This document shows, in pieces, positions 10,630 to 20,345 of a stretch of 64,000 nucleotides of DNA. Position 1 is the first letter of the stretch. Each line of letters begins with the position of its first letter. The notes under the pieces are model-generated. The model saw only the letters and a list, made by a program, of their open reading frames with translations, had not been told where the DNA came from and did not search any database. The stretch comes from Eucommia ulmoides (Eukaryota; Streptophyta; Magnoliopsida; Garryales; Eucommiaceae): the NCBI GenBank assembly GCA_016647705.1, contig CM028334.1, positions 3,038,001-3,102,000 on the forward strand, written 5' to 3'. The translations under genes were made by a program, and so were the position numbers.

Positions 10630-11086
10630 TGATAAGGTAAATTCTCGGGAAGTCCAAGTTTCAGCTATCTGTCACATTCACCAACCATGACACCACGTGC
10701 CTCTTGATAGCCTTTTGCCCGACAATAAGCTACGAAGGAGAACTGAAACAAGCAGGTGAAAGCTGAATGGGTCCTACCTGAGACCCAACATCAACATTCA
10801 ACCCAACTACATTTGAACTGAGGATCATAAACTCATCGCTTTGACCTAAAACAAGTAGTTGATGCAACATGTGCCACACCAAGCAAAGTCGTGCCTCCTG
10901 AGGGCCTCAACATTCGACCATACTATTCGGAGACACTAACATAGTCCTCTAACTTTAGGAAGGAACGGTTACACTACTTGTCCGACACATCTTCTATCTT
11001 TTATAAATAATACAAAGGTCAAGATACACATTTTTCTAGTCATTATTTTGTTAAAATTCCTTCAGAACACACTATTGATTATCACA
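10630..11086. mobile_element. Candidate solo LTR between divergent genes
   Basis: The segment opens TGATAAGG and closes GATTATCACA, so it has TG...CA ends with a TGATAA/TTATCA inverted match. The flanks TCTAT (10625-10629) and TCTAA (11087-11091) agree at four of five bases. TATAAATAATACAAAG near 11001 could be an LTR promoter. Unlike the surrounding DNA it is rather GC-balanced. No ORF is present. The call rests on these terminal features only. Confidence 0.45.
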
Positions 11087-11542
11087 TCTAAAGTGCAATA
11101 CCGACAGAGTCATCCACAATGCATTATTTTACAGAAATCCAAACCCAAAAAAGATCATATCTCGAATCTCAAGAACAATTTCTGATGATCCAGTTTTTGG
11201 CTTCATCACAAATAAAATATAAAAATTGATGAAATTATTTAAAATTGTAGTGAAAAATAAGAAACAAAATTAAGTTTCCCTTTTGAATTTGCTACAAAAA
11301 TTTATTGTGGTCAATCTATAATTTAATGCGACATGAGTGGTCCATTTGGAGCTAAATCTATTAAAAGTGTTTTTAGTTGACACGTGTTAAACTCTGGACC
11401 GTTGATGGCAGATAAGAGATGAGATCATATCCACTCAAAATCACGTGGGACCCATTGATAAATGCGATTGGGACATTGCGCATCCACCGTAGATTAGCAT
11501 CTGTGCGCTTTATATCCGCTGCTAAACTACTCCGGACTGTCG

Positions 11543-11576
<34 letters not shown>

Positions 11577-11793
11577 CGGCTAAAACCCTAGAAATTGGCC
11601 GGCGAGGGCGGTTGATTGCCGATGAAACTTGTTTGCTGTGTGAAATAATCGATATTCCCCTAATTTTTCACCTCTTCGAATTCGAATTAGGGTTTCGTGA
11701 ACGTTCCTGATTGATTTTCGCGAGTTTCAGTTTGTTCGGTGCTCGATTTCGTCGAGAGTGCGGAGATTGGCCGACTAAGATTGCTGTTCTTGA
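11087..11793 (+). promoter_or_regulatory. Promoter and 5' UTR exon of the trihelix gene
   Basis: A TATA-like CTTTATATCC lies at about 11508. It is followed by a CT microsatellite (about 11547-11571), a common plant 5' UTR feature, and then a non-coding leader. The leader ends at a donor TGAG|GTAAAA (11794/11795). The expected start of transcription is about 11540, inferred from the TATA spacing. The G-box-like core CACGTG appears near 11380 (ACACGTGTT). Confidence 0.55.
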
Positions 11794-11794
11794 G

Positions 11795-12620
11795 GTAAAA
11801 ATTTATGGATTTTCTTTTTATTTGAGCTTGTTTATTGCTGGAATTGGTAATTTGGTCTTTGAATTCGCCCTGTCTTGTTCTTCATCTTTTTTCTCAATGT
11901 GATTTGGTATTATAGATTGAAAATTGAAGTGATCTTTAACTGGAAACTCCTTTATGATTGATTAGAGTATATACCTTCTTCGTCTGATTCAATAATGGCG
12001 GAATTGTAAAAAAAAAAAACAAAAAAACAGTAATTATACTTGAGAGTAGAAATTACCTTTTCTAGAAATAAGTTAACTTTGTTCCTGATATAACAATGGC
12101 GGCCTCTGTAATCTGTATTACAGTTATAGAAATGGAAATTTTGTGTTTTGGTCAATATCTTATGGTGGTTTGTTATCAAAAGAAGAGTAGAAATTAGGGT
12201 TTAAATTTTGTTTAGGGCCCGTTTGGTTGTGCTTCAATTCATAAATTTTATTTTGTTTCAAGTCGCCAATTTATGAATCCTTATAGCTCAGTGCTTGTTT
12301 GTAAGAATTTAAAACACTTGAAATTAGCTGATTAACCGTTTTAGTTCTCGTTCAGATGTTATTTTTTCACGTAATTAGAGTAAAATATTGCTGAAAAATT
12401 AACAAAACAAAAATTTGATGAAATCGTAGATAAATGTAGAAATATACAAATTGATTCATCAAAAATAAGATAATTTAGACAACCAAACTGGCCGTTAGTG
12501 TTTCTGTTCTCGGATTTCTATTTAATAATTCTGTCGTGTTCCCAAAAATTTGTTCTAAAAGTCACTGAGCAGAACAAAAACATTTTTTTCCTTGTTTGTT
12601 TCAAATTAACTTGTTTCTAG
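11795..12620 (+). other. 5' UTR intron of the trihelix gene
   Basis: The donor is GTAAAA at 11795 and the acceptor TTTCTAG ends at 12620, 24 bases before the ATG; ACAG at 12634 is an alternative. Leader introns are frequent in plant transcription-factor genes and often raise expression. A complete family A MITE (12215-12494) occupies a third of it. Confidence 0.6.
12215..12494. mobile_element. Tourist-like MITE, family A copy with TTA target duplication
   Basis: The ends GGGCCCGTTTGGTTG and CAACCAAACTGGCCG are inverted and flanked by TTA at 12212-12214 and 12495-12497. The body carries the family words CTTCAATTCATAAATTTTA and AAGATAATTTAGAC. It is inside the trihelix leader intron. Confidence 0.88.
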
Positions 12621-12644
12621 TTCATATTGATACAGCGCGATCTT

Positions 12645-13874
12645 ATGGAGGATACCGAGGATGATGCTAGGTATCCACCAAACACATATGACATGAACCC
12701 TAACCCTAACGATGATTCAACCAATCAAAAACCTGCTCTTCCAAGTTCACCATCTCCTCAAAATGCCGATAATCGTTCAGAAGAAGCTGAAGAAGACGAT
12801 GAAGAAGAAGATGACGACGAAGAAGAAATAGAAGAAAACGATGCTAATCAAAACAATTCAGTTCAGCCAATTGCCGTTGATAATGACAATAACAATGAAG
12901 AAGATGATGAAGATGATGAGGATGACGGTGATAAACGAAACGAGGGTGATGTTAAGATAACCCAAAAGAAGAGGAAGCTAAAGAGTTTGTTATCAAGTTA
13001 TGAATTTGCCCGCCGCGTTCCGCCGCTGCCGCCGCAGAAACAAGCATTCGGCGGCCGGAATTCGCTCACCGATTGGACCGAGCACGAGACCTTCGTCCTT
13101 CTAGATGCTTGGGGCGACCGGTTCGTAAAACAAGGTCGAAAAAGCCTCCGGTCCGATGAGTGGCAAGAGGTCGCCGACGCAGTTTCGAAGGAATCGAGAA
13201 TTGAGCGAACCGACACCCAATGCCGAAACCGGCTCGACACGTTGAAAAAAAAATACAAGAAGGAAAAATCGAGTTTGGGATTGAATAAAAAAAACGGCGA
13301 GAGCAAATGGGTTTATTTCAAGAAGATGGACGCTCTGATATCCACGGCACCGACGGTAACCTCACAACAAATTGGTCTTTCCCTCTCATGTGGGGTTGAT
13401 TCGGGGGAGTATGTTTCGATGAACCCTAGGCCTATTAGATCAAATACGAGTCGTCCAAATGGGTTGGACGTGATTAGGGATAGTCCCGAGAATTCTGAAT
13501 CATCGGATGGGGAGGAGGAGGAGGAAGAAGAAGAAGAAGATGATTCGGATGTTCCTCCGAAGACTACGAGATCGAGATCGAGATCAAGATTGAGGAGGAG
13601 AGAAAGAGGGGAAGGGAGTTCGTTTAGAATGTTGGCGGATTCGATTCATAAATTCAGCGAAATATACGAGAAGATTGAGAGTAGTAAGAGGCAGCAGTTG
13701 GTGGAATTGGAGAAGATGAGAATGGATTTTCAGAGGGAGTTGGAATCGCACACGAGGCGGATTCTTGAGAAGGCGCAGGCGGAGATTGTCAAGATACGGG
13801 AAGGAGGAGGAGGAGGAGGAGGAGAAGAAGAAGAAGAAGCAGACGGTGATTCGACCGATAACGTCGGCAGATGA
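12645..13874 (+). CDS. ASIL-like: Trihelix transcription factor, ASIL / 6b-interacting type
   Basis: A single coding exon of 409 residues. The ATG at 12645 is chosen because the upstream extension has no other ATG and includes the splice acceptor. Residues 1-115 are acidic low complexity (long D/E runs from GAA/GAT repeats). Residues about 142-235 form a trihelix (GT/Myb-like) DNA-binding domain: DWTEHETFVLLDAWGDRF, WQEVADAV, TDTQCRNRLDTLKKKYKKEK, WVYFKKMDALI. Trp replaces nothing essential here. After a second acidic stretch and an RSRSRSR run, a C-terminal coiled coil (IHKFSEIYEKIESSKRQQLVELEKMRMDFQREL) matches the dimerisation helix of this subfamily. ASIL proteins are nuclear GT-element-binding repressors of seed maturation genes; this role is inferred by family. 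The last 20 residues are Gly/Glu repeats. Confidence 0.9.
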   Translation: MEDTEDDARYPPNTYDMNPNPNDDSTNQKPALPSSPSPQNADNRSEEAEEDDEEEDDDEEEIEENDANQNNSVQPIAVDNDNNNEEDDEDDEDDGDKRNEGDVKITQKKRKLKSLLSSYEFARRVPPLPPQKQAFGGRNSLTDWTEHETFVLLDAWGDRFVKQGRKSLRSDEWQEVADAVSKESRIERTDTQCRNRLDTLKKKYKKEKSSLGLNKKNGESKWVYFKKMDALISTAPTVTSQQIGLSLSCGVDSGEYVSMNPRPIRSNTSRPNGLDVIRDSPENSESSDGEEEEEEEEEDDSDVPPKTTRSRSRSRLRRRERGEGSSFRMLADSIHKFSEIYEKIESSKRQQLVELEKMRMDFQRELESHTRRILEKAQAEIVKIREGGGGGGGEEEEEADGDSTDNVGR

Positions 13875-13877
13875 TTT

Positions 13878-13910
<33 letters not shown>

Positions 13911-14176
13911 TAAGGGTAGGTGGTGACTTGTTCTTCTTCTTGTTGTACTGTATGTATGTAGGGACTTATGGATTGTTGCTTATTGATGGCAATAAAATTT
14001 GATGGGATGAATGGACTTTTTTAACTTAAATATATTTATCTCTTTTTTAACAACTTCATTCTCTTTTTTCTGTTTTTAGAATCAGCTAGATATTCACTGG
14101 GCATAAGCCTGAGACCTGAGTGAATGAAGTTCATATTATAGAATTTGTTAAAGATGCTACTTGGGAAGCACAATAT
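13875..14176. other. 3' flank of the trihelix gene
   Basis: A long T-run begins about 13890, followed by TTGTACTGTATGTATGTA and AATAAAATTT near 13992, a plausible polyadenylation signal. Nothing else is recognised before the tRNA. Confidence 0.5.
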
Positions 14177-14250
14177 GGTCCCGTAGCTCAGTTGGTTAGA
14201 GCGTTGGTCTTATGAGCCGAAGGTCGCGGGTTCGAGCCCCGCCGGGACCA
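14177..14250 (+). tRNA. tRNA-Ile(UAU): tRNA-Ile (anticodon UAU)
   Basis: A 74-bp cloverleaf. Acceptor GGTCCCG pairs with CGGGACC, with A as discriminator. The D arm is GCTC/GAGC around AGTTGGTTA. The anticodon stem TTGGT/GCCGA (two G-T pairs) closes loop CTTATGA, so the anticodon reads TAT. The T arm is GCGGG/CCCGC around TTCGAGC. It has no intron and no encoded CCA beyond chance. It would decode the rare isoleucine codon AUA. The G-T pairs in the anticodon stem are slightly unusual. Confidence 0.9.
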
Positions 14251-14449
14251 TATAAAGTTACAAAATCCAATATTCTTGAGGTTATTGATTATATTTTTTA
14301 GTACACAACAATAAAAAAGATTTTTTTTTTTTTTCTTTTGGTCATGGTCTCAAAAGTTGGAGCTCAATATGCATTTAGTCTAACGAGTTATCGGGTTTGA
14401 TCTGTAATTTATTGTTTATATATTTTTTTTTTAAAATACGTCCAAATTG

Positions 14450-15730
14450 TTATGTTCAAATGTCACATTCAACACGCATTTACTAGACAATGTTACATTC
14501 AACACGCATTTTTTCTTGATCCGATTTTTGGGTTGATGTTTAACAATTTCTCGACTGTGTTTGATCTTGAATGTTACATTCAACATACACAATTTGATGA
14601 ATGTTACGTCCGACATACACGATATAAAGTGTTACATTCAACACACACATTTTGATGAATGTTTACGTCTGACACACGATAGAAAGTGTTACATTCAACA
14701 CGCACACCCCGAAAACCATGGGTTACATCCCACAAGTATTTGAATTTTTATTTTTTAGCAATTTAGAAGTGTTATATTTAACATGTAGACAGTGTTACAT
14801 TCAACACGCACTTTGAATTTGAATTTTGACAATATCAAGAAGTGTTACATTCAACGCACATTAATTTTTGTTCTTGTTTTCAATAATTTTGCTGCCGAAG
14901 CCATAGATTTTTTCGTGAAGATATATTTTCAGTTTTTATCTTTTTCCCTCATGGTCAGATTGAGTGTTACATTCAACATGCACAACTGTGTTTAGTTCAA
15001 ACAATGTGTTTGGATTGATTAGAAATTTAGATCTAATCAATTAATGTTTGTGATTTTTTTGGATTTAAATTTGGTTGAGTCTAGTTCGGTTAAAATTTTT
15101 GGATAGATGAGAAGACATCTCCTATGGTTGGAGTGATACATTTCAACATGCACTACGTGTGTTTAGTTCAGAGAGCGTGTTTGGATTGTTTTAGTTCAGA
15201 CATGGTGTTTTGGATTGATTAGAATATTAGACAGTGTTATTATCAACACGTAGACAATGTTATTGAATTCTCTAAAAAATAAGGGATGAGAAAATGTAAT
15301 TAATGTCATTGAATTCTCTAAAAAATTGATTTATGAGAAAATATTGGGATTCTATTGTTTGAATTTCCAAAAAAAATTATTTTTGAAAATATATAGATAG
15401 TGTTACATTCAACACGTAGAAACAACTAGGTTTCAATTTTTTGAATTTCCTAAAAAAATGATTTTTTGACAATATTAGACAGTATTACATTCAACACGTA
15501 GATAATGTTACATTCAACACTCACTTTGACACTTTGAATTTTGACTTTTTTGTAATATTAAGAAGTGTTACCTTCACTAAGAATATTGTTTTTGAATAGT
15601 TTTGACAAGATCAGAAAGTGTTATATTTAACACACACATTGAAAAACAAATTGGGGGGTTTGGAAACCCTAAAACATGCGGTATGTGGTTTAATCTAAAA
15701 CAAAATAAGGGGTGAAAAATGTAATTAATG
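14450..15730. repeat. Field of GTGTTACATTCAACAC repeats, part 1
   Basis: The 16-base word GTGTTACATTCAACAC or close variants occurs at least ten times, at about 14491, 14572, 14630, 14689, 14791, 14843, 14963, 15401, 15485 and 15507. The word is an imperfect palindrome (GTGTT...AACAC). Spacing is irregular, so this is neither CRISPR nor a simple satellite. The part from about 15255 onward (TTGAATTCTCTAAAAAATAA, GAGAAAATGTAATTAATGT) is a unit that recurs at 16693. Open frames here only reflect the repeats. Confidence 0.85.
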
Positions 15731-15734
15731 TTAG

Positions 15735-16685
15735 GGTAATTAATTTTTTAGTTCTCTATAGAGACCCAATAGAGAAAAAAGACCCTCTGACATGAACAAT
15801 TAAGTTTTCAGACCCTACCAAATTTTTAGAAAAAAGTCCTTCAGTATGGCCCTCCATGTTAACATTTATTTACAAGTCTGCAATTTTGTCATTATGCAAC
15901 AAGACAAATTTGAACAATAAAGAATGTTAACGTTAACATAATTTGTTCAAGTAAATACCACTTACCTATATTACAATATTACATTGGGATTGACGTTAAT
16001 GTTGTTAAATCCATTTTTTTTTTGTTAACGCATCATCTCCCAATCTGTCTGTTTGTGCATTACGTTAACGTTAACTCATTTTATCATCGGACGTATTGTA
16101 TATTTTTTCTCTTGAATATTTATCATATTTTTTGTGTGTGTTAACATTAATGCATTTTTTTGTGTATGTTTCATATTATCGTCTCTTTCATTATTTGTTT
16201 TGTGTGCATTAATGTTAATGTTAGTTGCATTAATGTTAATGCAAATACAACCCAAAATATTAATTTAATTGCGTTAACGTTAACGCGATTACAATCCAAC
16301 ACATTTAATTTTATTGCATTAATGTTAACACAATTACAATTTAGCACACTTAACTTAATTGTGTTAACGTTAACGCAATTACAAACCCAATACATTTAAT
16401 TGTGTTAACGCTCAACACATTTAGTTGTGTTAACGCTCAACTTTAGAGAGTGAGTGAGAGAAAGAGTGAGCTTAGAGTGAGAGAGAGAGAGTGATAATTA
16501 ATATAAATAAGATAGATGGTTTGTTCACGGGTACATGTGTCTTTTTAGTGTTCTTTTTGTTTTTTTGGAGGACTAAAAACTTAATTGATTGTATTATTTG
16601 GTCTGAATCCTAACCAAACATATGAAAATGATTTTTTTCTCAATGATCTCTCTATGGGGGACTATATAATAAAAAACTCTTAATG
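15735..16685. mobile_element. Long-inverted-repeat element splitting the repeat field
   Basis: The left end (TTAATTTTTTAGTTCTCTAT, then GACATGAACAATTAAGTTTT) and the reverse complement of the right end (TTAAGAGTTTTTTATTATAT, then CAATCAATTAAGTTTTTAGT) align over roughly 100-150 bases, though diverged. The insert falls exactly where unit 1 of the surrounding repeat passes to unit 2 (TAATGTT | ... | GATGTT). There is no ORF with family resemblance. Its centre carries the TTAACG minisatellite. It is probably a non-autonomous foldback or Mutator-like element. Confidence 0.6.
16195..16440. repeat. Palindromic TTAACGTTAACG minisatellite
   Basis: About four units of roughly 57 bp, each with a core such as GCGTTAACGTTAACGC (16271-; a perfect 16-base palindrome) followed by an ATTACAA..CAACACATTTAAT spacer. 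Variants replace ACG by ATG (GCATTAATGTTAATGC). The last units shorten to TTGTGTTAACGCTCAACACA. Confidence 0.85.
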
Positions 16686-16692
16686 ATGTTGG

Positions 16693-17420
16693 GTTTATTG
16701 AATTCTCTAAAAAATAAGGGTCGAGAAAATGTAATTAATGTCATTGAATTTTCTAAAAAATTGATTTATGAGAAAATATTGGGATTCTATTGTTTGAATT
16801 TCCAAAAAAAAAATATTTTTGAAATATATAGATAGTGTTACATTCAACACGTAGAAACAACTGGGTTTCAATTTTTTGAATTTCCTAAAAAAATATTTTT
16901 TTAAGAATATTAGACAGTGTTACATTCAATACGTAGACAAGATTACATTCAACACTCACTTCAACACTTTGAATTTTGACTTTTTGGTAATATTAAGAAG
17001 TGTTACCTTCACCATGAATATTGTTTTTGAATAGTTTTGACAAGATCAGAGAGTGTTATATTCAACACACACATTGAAAAACAAATTGGGGGGTTTGGAA
17101 ACCCTAAAATATGCGGTATGTGGTTTAATCTAAAATAAAATAAGGGGTGAAAAATGTAATTAATGTTATTGAATTCTCTAAAAAAAAAATTGATTTTTGA
17201 GAAACAATGGGTTTCATTTTTTTGAATTTTCTAAAAAAATAATTTTTGAGAATATTAAATAATATTACATTCAACACGTAGACAATGTTACATTCAACAT
17301 TCACTTTTTGAAACTTTGAATTTTGATTTTTGGTAGAACTGCTACATTTAAGGAGAAAATTGTTTTTGAATAGATTGACAAGATCAGAGAGTGTTTACAT
17401 TCAACACCCATGGGGTTTTT
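16693..17420. repeat. Field of GTGTTACATTCAACAC repeats, units 2 and 3
   Basis: Unit 2 (16693-17164) repeats 15255-15730 almost base for base in order, including TTGGGATTCTATTGTTTGAA, ATTGGGGGGTTTGGAAACCC and ATGCGGTATGTGGTTTAATC. A shorter unit 3 (about 17165-17420) follows. More copies of TTACATTCAACAC lie at about 16836, 16918, 16941, 17265, 17287 and 17395. Confidence 0.85.
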
Positions 17421-18574
17421 GAATTTATATCAAGAATAGACAAGTGAAAACAATTGGGGGTCAAAAAAAAATTATGAAGTTTTTTAGAGAGGAAAGTGTA
17501 AAAAAGAGTAAAATGTTGAAACTAACGTTAAAATAGGGGATGAAAAATGTAATAATGCTAATCTGAACCCTAGCTCTATCGCGAATCTTCAGAGCCTTTT
17601 GAGCAGTCCGGCATGGCGAACGGTGAAGGTGAAAGACAGACGAACGCCGTCATTCTCTGCAAATCGATTTTAGGGTTTTCGATTTGATGTCTATTGCAGA
17701 AATCGTTAGGATTTTAGGGACGAACGGCGACGGGCGGACGGCATGGCGATGTTGACGTAGACGTCAGACGAGGACGGTTGACGGCGACGGCGAAGACGAC
17801 AGTGGACGGCGACGACGGATGATGGGCAGCGGCGCAGACTATGGATGGCGAACACGATGGATGTATTATGCGAAAATGGAATATGGAATTAGGCTTGTGA
17901 AAATTGAATGAGGGGTATTTTGGTCAAGAAAATAGCAAAAGGAGTTATTGGTGCAAATAAAAATCATTGGGTTGGATTAATACATGAAATCGCGAAATAA
18001 GACCTACCTGTACGCGCCCCTAAATTTTATTATTTTCTAATTTAGTCTTGTGTAATTAAGTAATTCTAACTATAAATCTAATTTACTACGAAAGATAAAT
18101 CGACCACTTAATTGACATAAATTATATTCACGATTCAATTCTTATATTAACTAATCTAAAATGAATTAATCGTCTAGCATAATTCATCCAATTAAATCTT
18201 ATCAATTCTTAAGAAACCAGGTCGTATAATGGTTAGACTGAAGCCACAACTATTTGATTTAAGTCTTAAGGCCACAATCATAAATAAATTCAAAACGAAA
18301 CTATACAAGATGATTGTACCATAAAAAATATTTACAAACCACAAAATCTTATTAGACAACCTCACAACAAGAAGAAATAAAAAAATGAAATTTATATAAA
18401 TAAATTTAAAATATATACAACCCTAACTCGAATTAAATATCTTATCCGCTTATGAATTTGCTAGACGCTATTGTTTCTTCATCTTTTTTGCCAAAAACTT
18501 TCAAAATCCTAAACGGAGTGTGAAGAAATAGTTGAAAATCATCCAGATCCAACTTTAAAACTCTCCAAACAGAC
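17421..18574. other. Unassigned region with a GACGGCGACG-rich block
   Basis: From about 17590 to 17860 the sequence turns GC-rich (GGCGAACGGTGAAG, ACGGCGACGGGCGGACGG, GGCGACGGCGAAGACGAC) and then returns to AT-rich DNA. Such blocks are common at the ends of plant retroelements, but no LTR pair or domain was found. From 18000 to 18574 there is AT-rich DNA with no recognisable feature. Confidence 0.4.
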
Positions 18575-18587
18575 CCAAGAAATGTTA

Positions 18588-18790
18588 GTCTGGTCGACAA
18601 AAAGATGTACTCTCTTTTCTTGTCAATTAGGTTTTGATACTCTCGGAGAGTACTTTAGTAATTAAATATTAAATTTAATCATGAATACATCAAGCTGATA
18701 TAGGAAATACACCCTTAAAATCGTCAAGTAAGATGATTAATTGAGAAACGCGTAACCTAGCCGGACACATTTAGTGTAAAGTAAAACAAC
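18588..18790 (-). mobile_element. SINE-like repeat family D, copy 1
   Basis: On the minus strand it reads GTGTCCGGCTAGGTTACGCG, ATTAATCATCTTAC, GATGTATTCATGATT, CAAAACCTAATTGACAA. Copies in the same word order occur at about 20155-20345, 46363-46548, 52500-52697 and 52720-52915. About 190 bp, non-coding, diverged 20-30 percent by eye. Confidence 0.65.
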
Positions 18791-18845
18791 CCAAAAAAAA
18801 ACATAGAAAAACTCCCCAAACAGGTTTTGTAATGTTGCCCAGAAA

Positions 18846-19553
18846 TCAGGGGTCTGATTCCCCGATTTCGGGGTCCAGGTCGCGTTTACCTTTTCCCAAT
18901 GTAACATCCCGTTGTCTTGCCGGAGCACCGCCGGAATTCTCACGCAAAGCGACGACCAGATCGACGAACGCGCTCAATATGTACTTATACGACTTCTTGT
19001 CGTTCAAGTTCAGAAAACTGAACAACAGCTCCTCCATGAACTCCCAGTCGATCGCCTTCCCGCCGTGATTCCGCCTCGCCTCCATCATCTCCTGCATCGA
19101 GTTTCGAAAATCATCGTGCGGACTCGGCGAGCGAGTCTGCAGGGCGATAAAATCATCGGCAGCCCCTGCCGTTTCCCGGCCGTCGATTCCGTGAATCCTA
19201 GCGCGGATCGATTCGCCGGCACGAAGATCCGGCCGCGGATCGAGTTTTTTCTCTTTGTTGCCACCGTCTTGTTCTTCTTCTTCTTTATCGTCGCCGGAGG
19301 AGGAGGCGCCGTTTTTGTACAACGATTTGAAGTTTTCGGAGAGAAAACGATCGATGTCGGAGAGGGTGGCGGAGTCGCCGTCTTCTTGGGGTGCCGCAAT
19401 TTGGGCGAGATCGACGGCGATGGATTGTGTCCTGGCGTGCCGGCACCCTCCGAGCATCCAATTGGAGGAAGATGAGAGAGTTTTGGAGGGCAATTTTGGT
19501 TTTTTAATTTTTGAGAGGTAATCTTGGAGAGTTTTTTGCATTTGCTTTGCCAT
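18846..19553 (-). CDS. OFP-like: OVATE family protein, transcriptional repressor
   Basis: An intronless frame of 235 residues. The N-terminus MAKQMQKTLQDYLSKIKKPK resembles OFP14/15/16-type starts. The OVATE domain lies at about 147-205: DDFRNSMQEMMEARR, then IDWEFMEELLFSFLNLND, KKSYKYILSAFVDLVVALR. Between them are acidic and Ser-rich stretches. OFPs repress transcription and interact with TALE homeodomain and TRM proteins to shape organ growth; plant OFPs are usually intronless, as here. The domain starts after an Asp/Glu-rich linker (DDKEEEEQDGG). A T-run lies just upstream of the start codon. Confidence 0.9.
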   Translation of the reverse strand: MAKQMQKTLQDYLSKIKKPKLPSKTLSSSSNWMLGGCRHARTQSIAVDLAQIAAPQEDGDSATLSDIDRFLSENFKSLYKNGASSSGDDKEEEEQDGGNKEKKLDPRPDLRAGESIRARIHGIDGRETAGAADDFIALQTRSPSPHDDFRNSMQEMMEARRNHGGKAIDWEFMEELLFSFLNLNDKKSYKYILSAFVDLVVALRENSGGAPARQRDVTLGKGKRDLDPEIGESDP

Positions 19554-19623
19554 TTTTTTTTTTTTTTTCTCTTTTCTAATTTTGAAAAATGGATTTAGTT
19601 AGAATTTTGGATTTATATATATG

Positions 19624-19656
<33 letters not shown>

Positions 19657-20154
19657 CAAGGTCGGTCAAATTTTTACAAATCTTGTACTTATGAGAATTC
19701 TGATAATGTTATAATAATGTATTTGTATATCAAATTCGATCATGTTTTTACAGTTTATGTAATACCGAGAGTTCTACAGTTTTTGTAATACTGAGAATTC
19801 GATAACATTATAGTAATATATTTATTGAAAATAACAAAAAGTAACATAAAAGTGCGTAAATGCATTATAAGTGTTTTTCTTTTTAAAACATTTTTTTACC
19901 TTTGTATTAAATGGTAGAAGATTTATTACTATTTTTTTTTGAGTTTTTAAGAAATAATATTGAATTTAGAAATATAGTTTTGATAAAGATTTGAGATTTG
20001 ATTTAATGCTAATACACTTATTATTATATTGGACATTTACTATTATATTTGGTCGTCGGACATTTACTATTATATTTGGTCGTTACAAGTTTAGAATCAG
20101 TATTAATACCGTATTATGTAAAAACCAAAACAATCTTACGTAAGATATGTTAAT
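19554..20154. other. OFP upstream region
   Basis: AT-rich, with a (GTATAT)n microsatellite at about 19622-19656 close to the OFP start, probably inside its leader or promoter. A short direct repeat (GGACATTTACTATTATATTT, twice) lies at 20031-20075. No gene was found. Confidence 0.5.
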
Positions 20155-20345
20155 TCGATTGGTAAGGGAAAGTGCTCTTTATCAATTAGGGATCGACTCT
20201 CTTGAACTGCACTCAATAAATTAAATCTTGAGTTTAATCCTCAATGCATCAAATCGATGTAAAATAATGTACTCTTAAGATCATTTAGAGAGATGATCAG
20301 TCGAGATATGTGTAACTTGACTTTGACACACCTTACCGTATAGTA
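20155..20345 (-). mobile_element. SINE-like repeat family D, copy 2
   Basis: On the minus strand it has GTGTGTCAAAGTCAAGTTAC, CTCGACTGATCATCTCTC, GATGCATTGAGGATTAAACT and ATTTAATTTATTGAGTG in the family order. It lies downstream (3' side) of the NRG2-like gene. Confidence 0.6.

Noticed and set aside
12998..13306. 102-codon minus-strand frame opposite the trihelix domain
   Set aside because: Antisense shadow; the sense strand has the conserved DNA-binding domain.
14452..14995. Repeated short peptides (YIQHT..) and possible CRISPR-like array
   Set aside because: The frames only translate the repeated DNA word. Spacing is irregular, spacers are themselves repetitive and the context is a plant nuclear genome.
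18211..18260. GTCGTATAATGGTTAGAC as a tRNA or SINE head
   Set aside because: Box A is plausible but no box B or cloverleaf follows.
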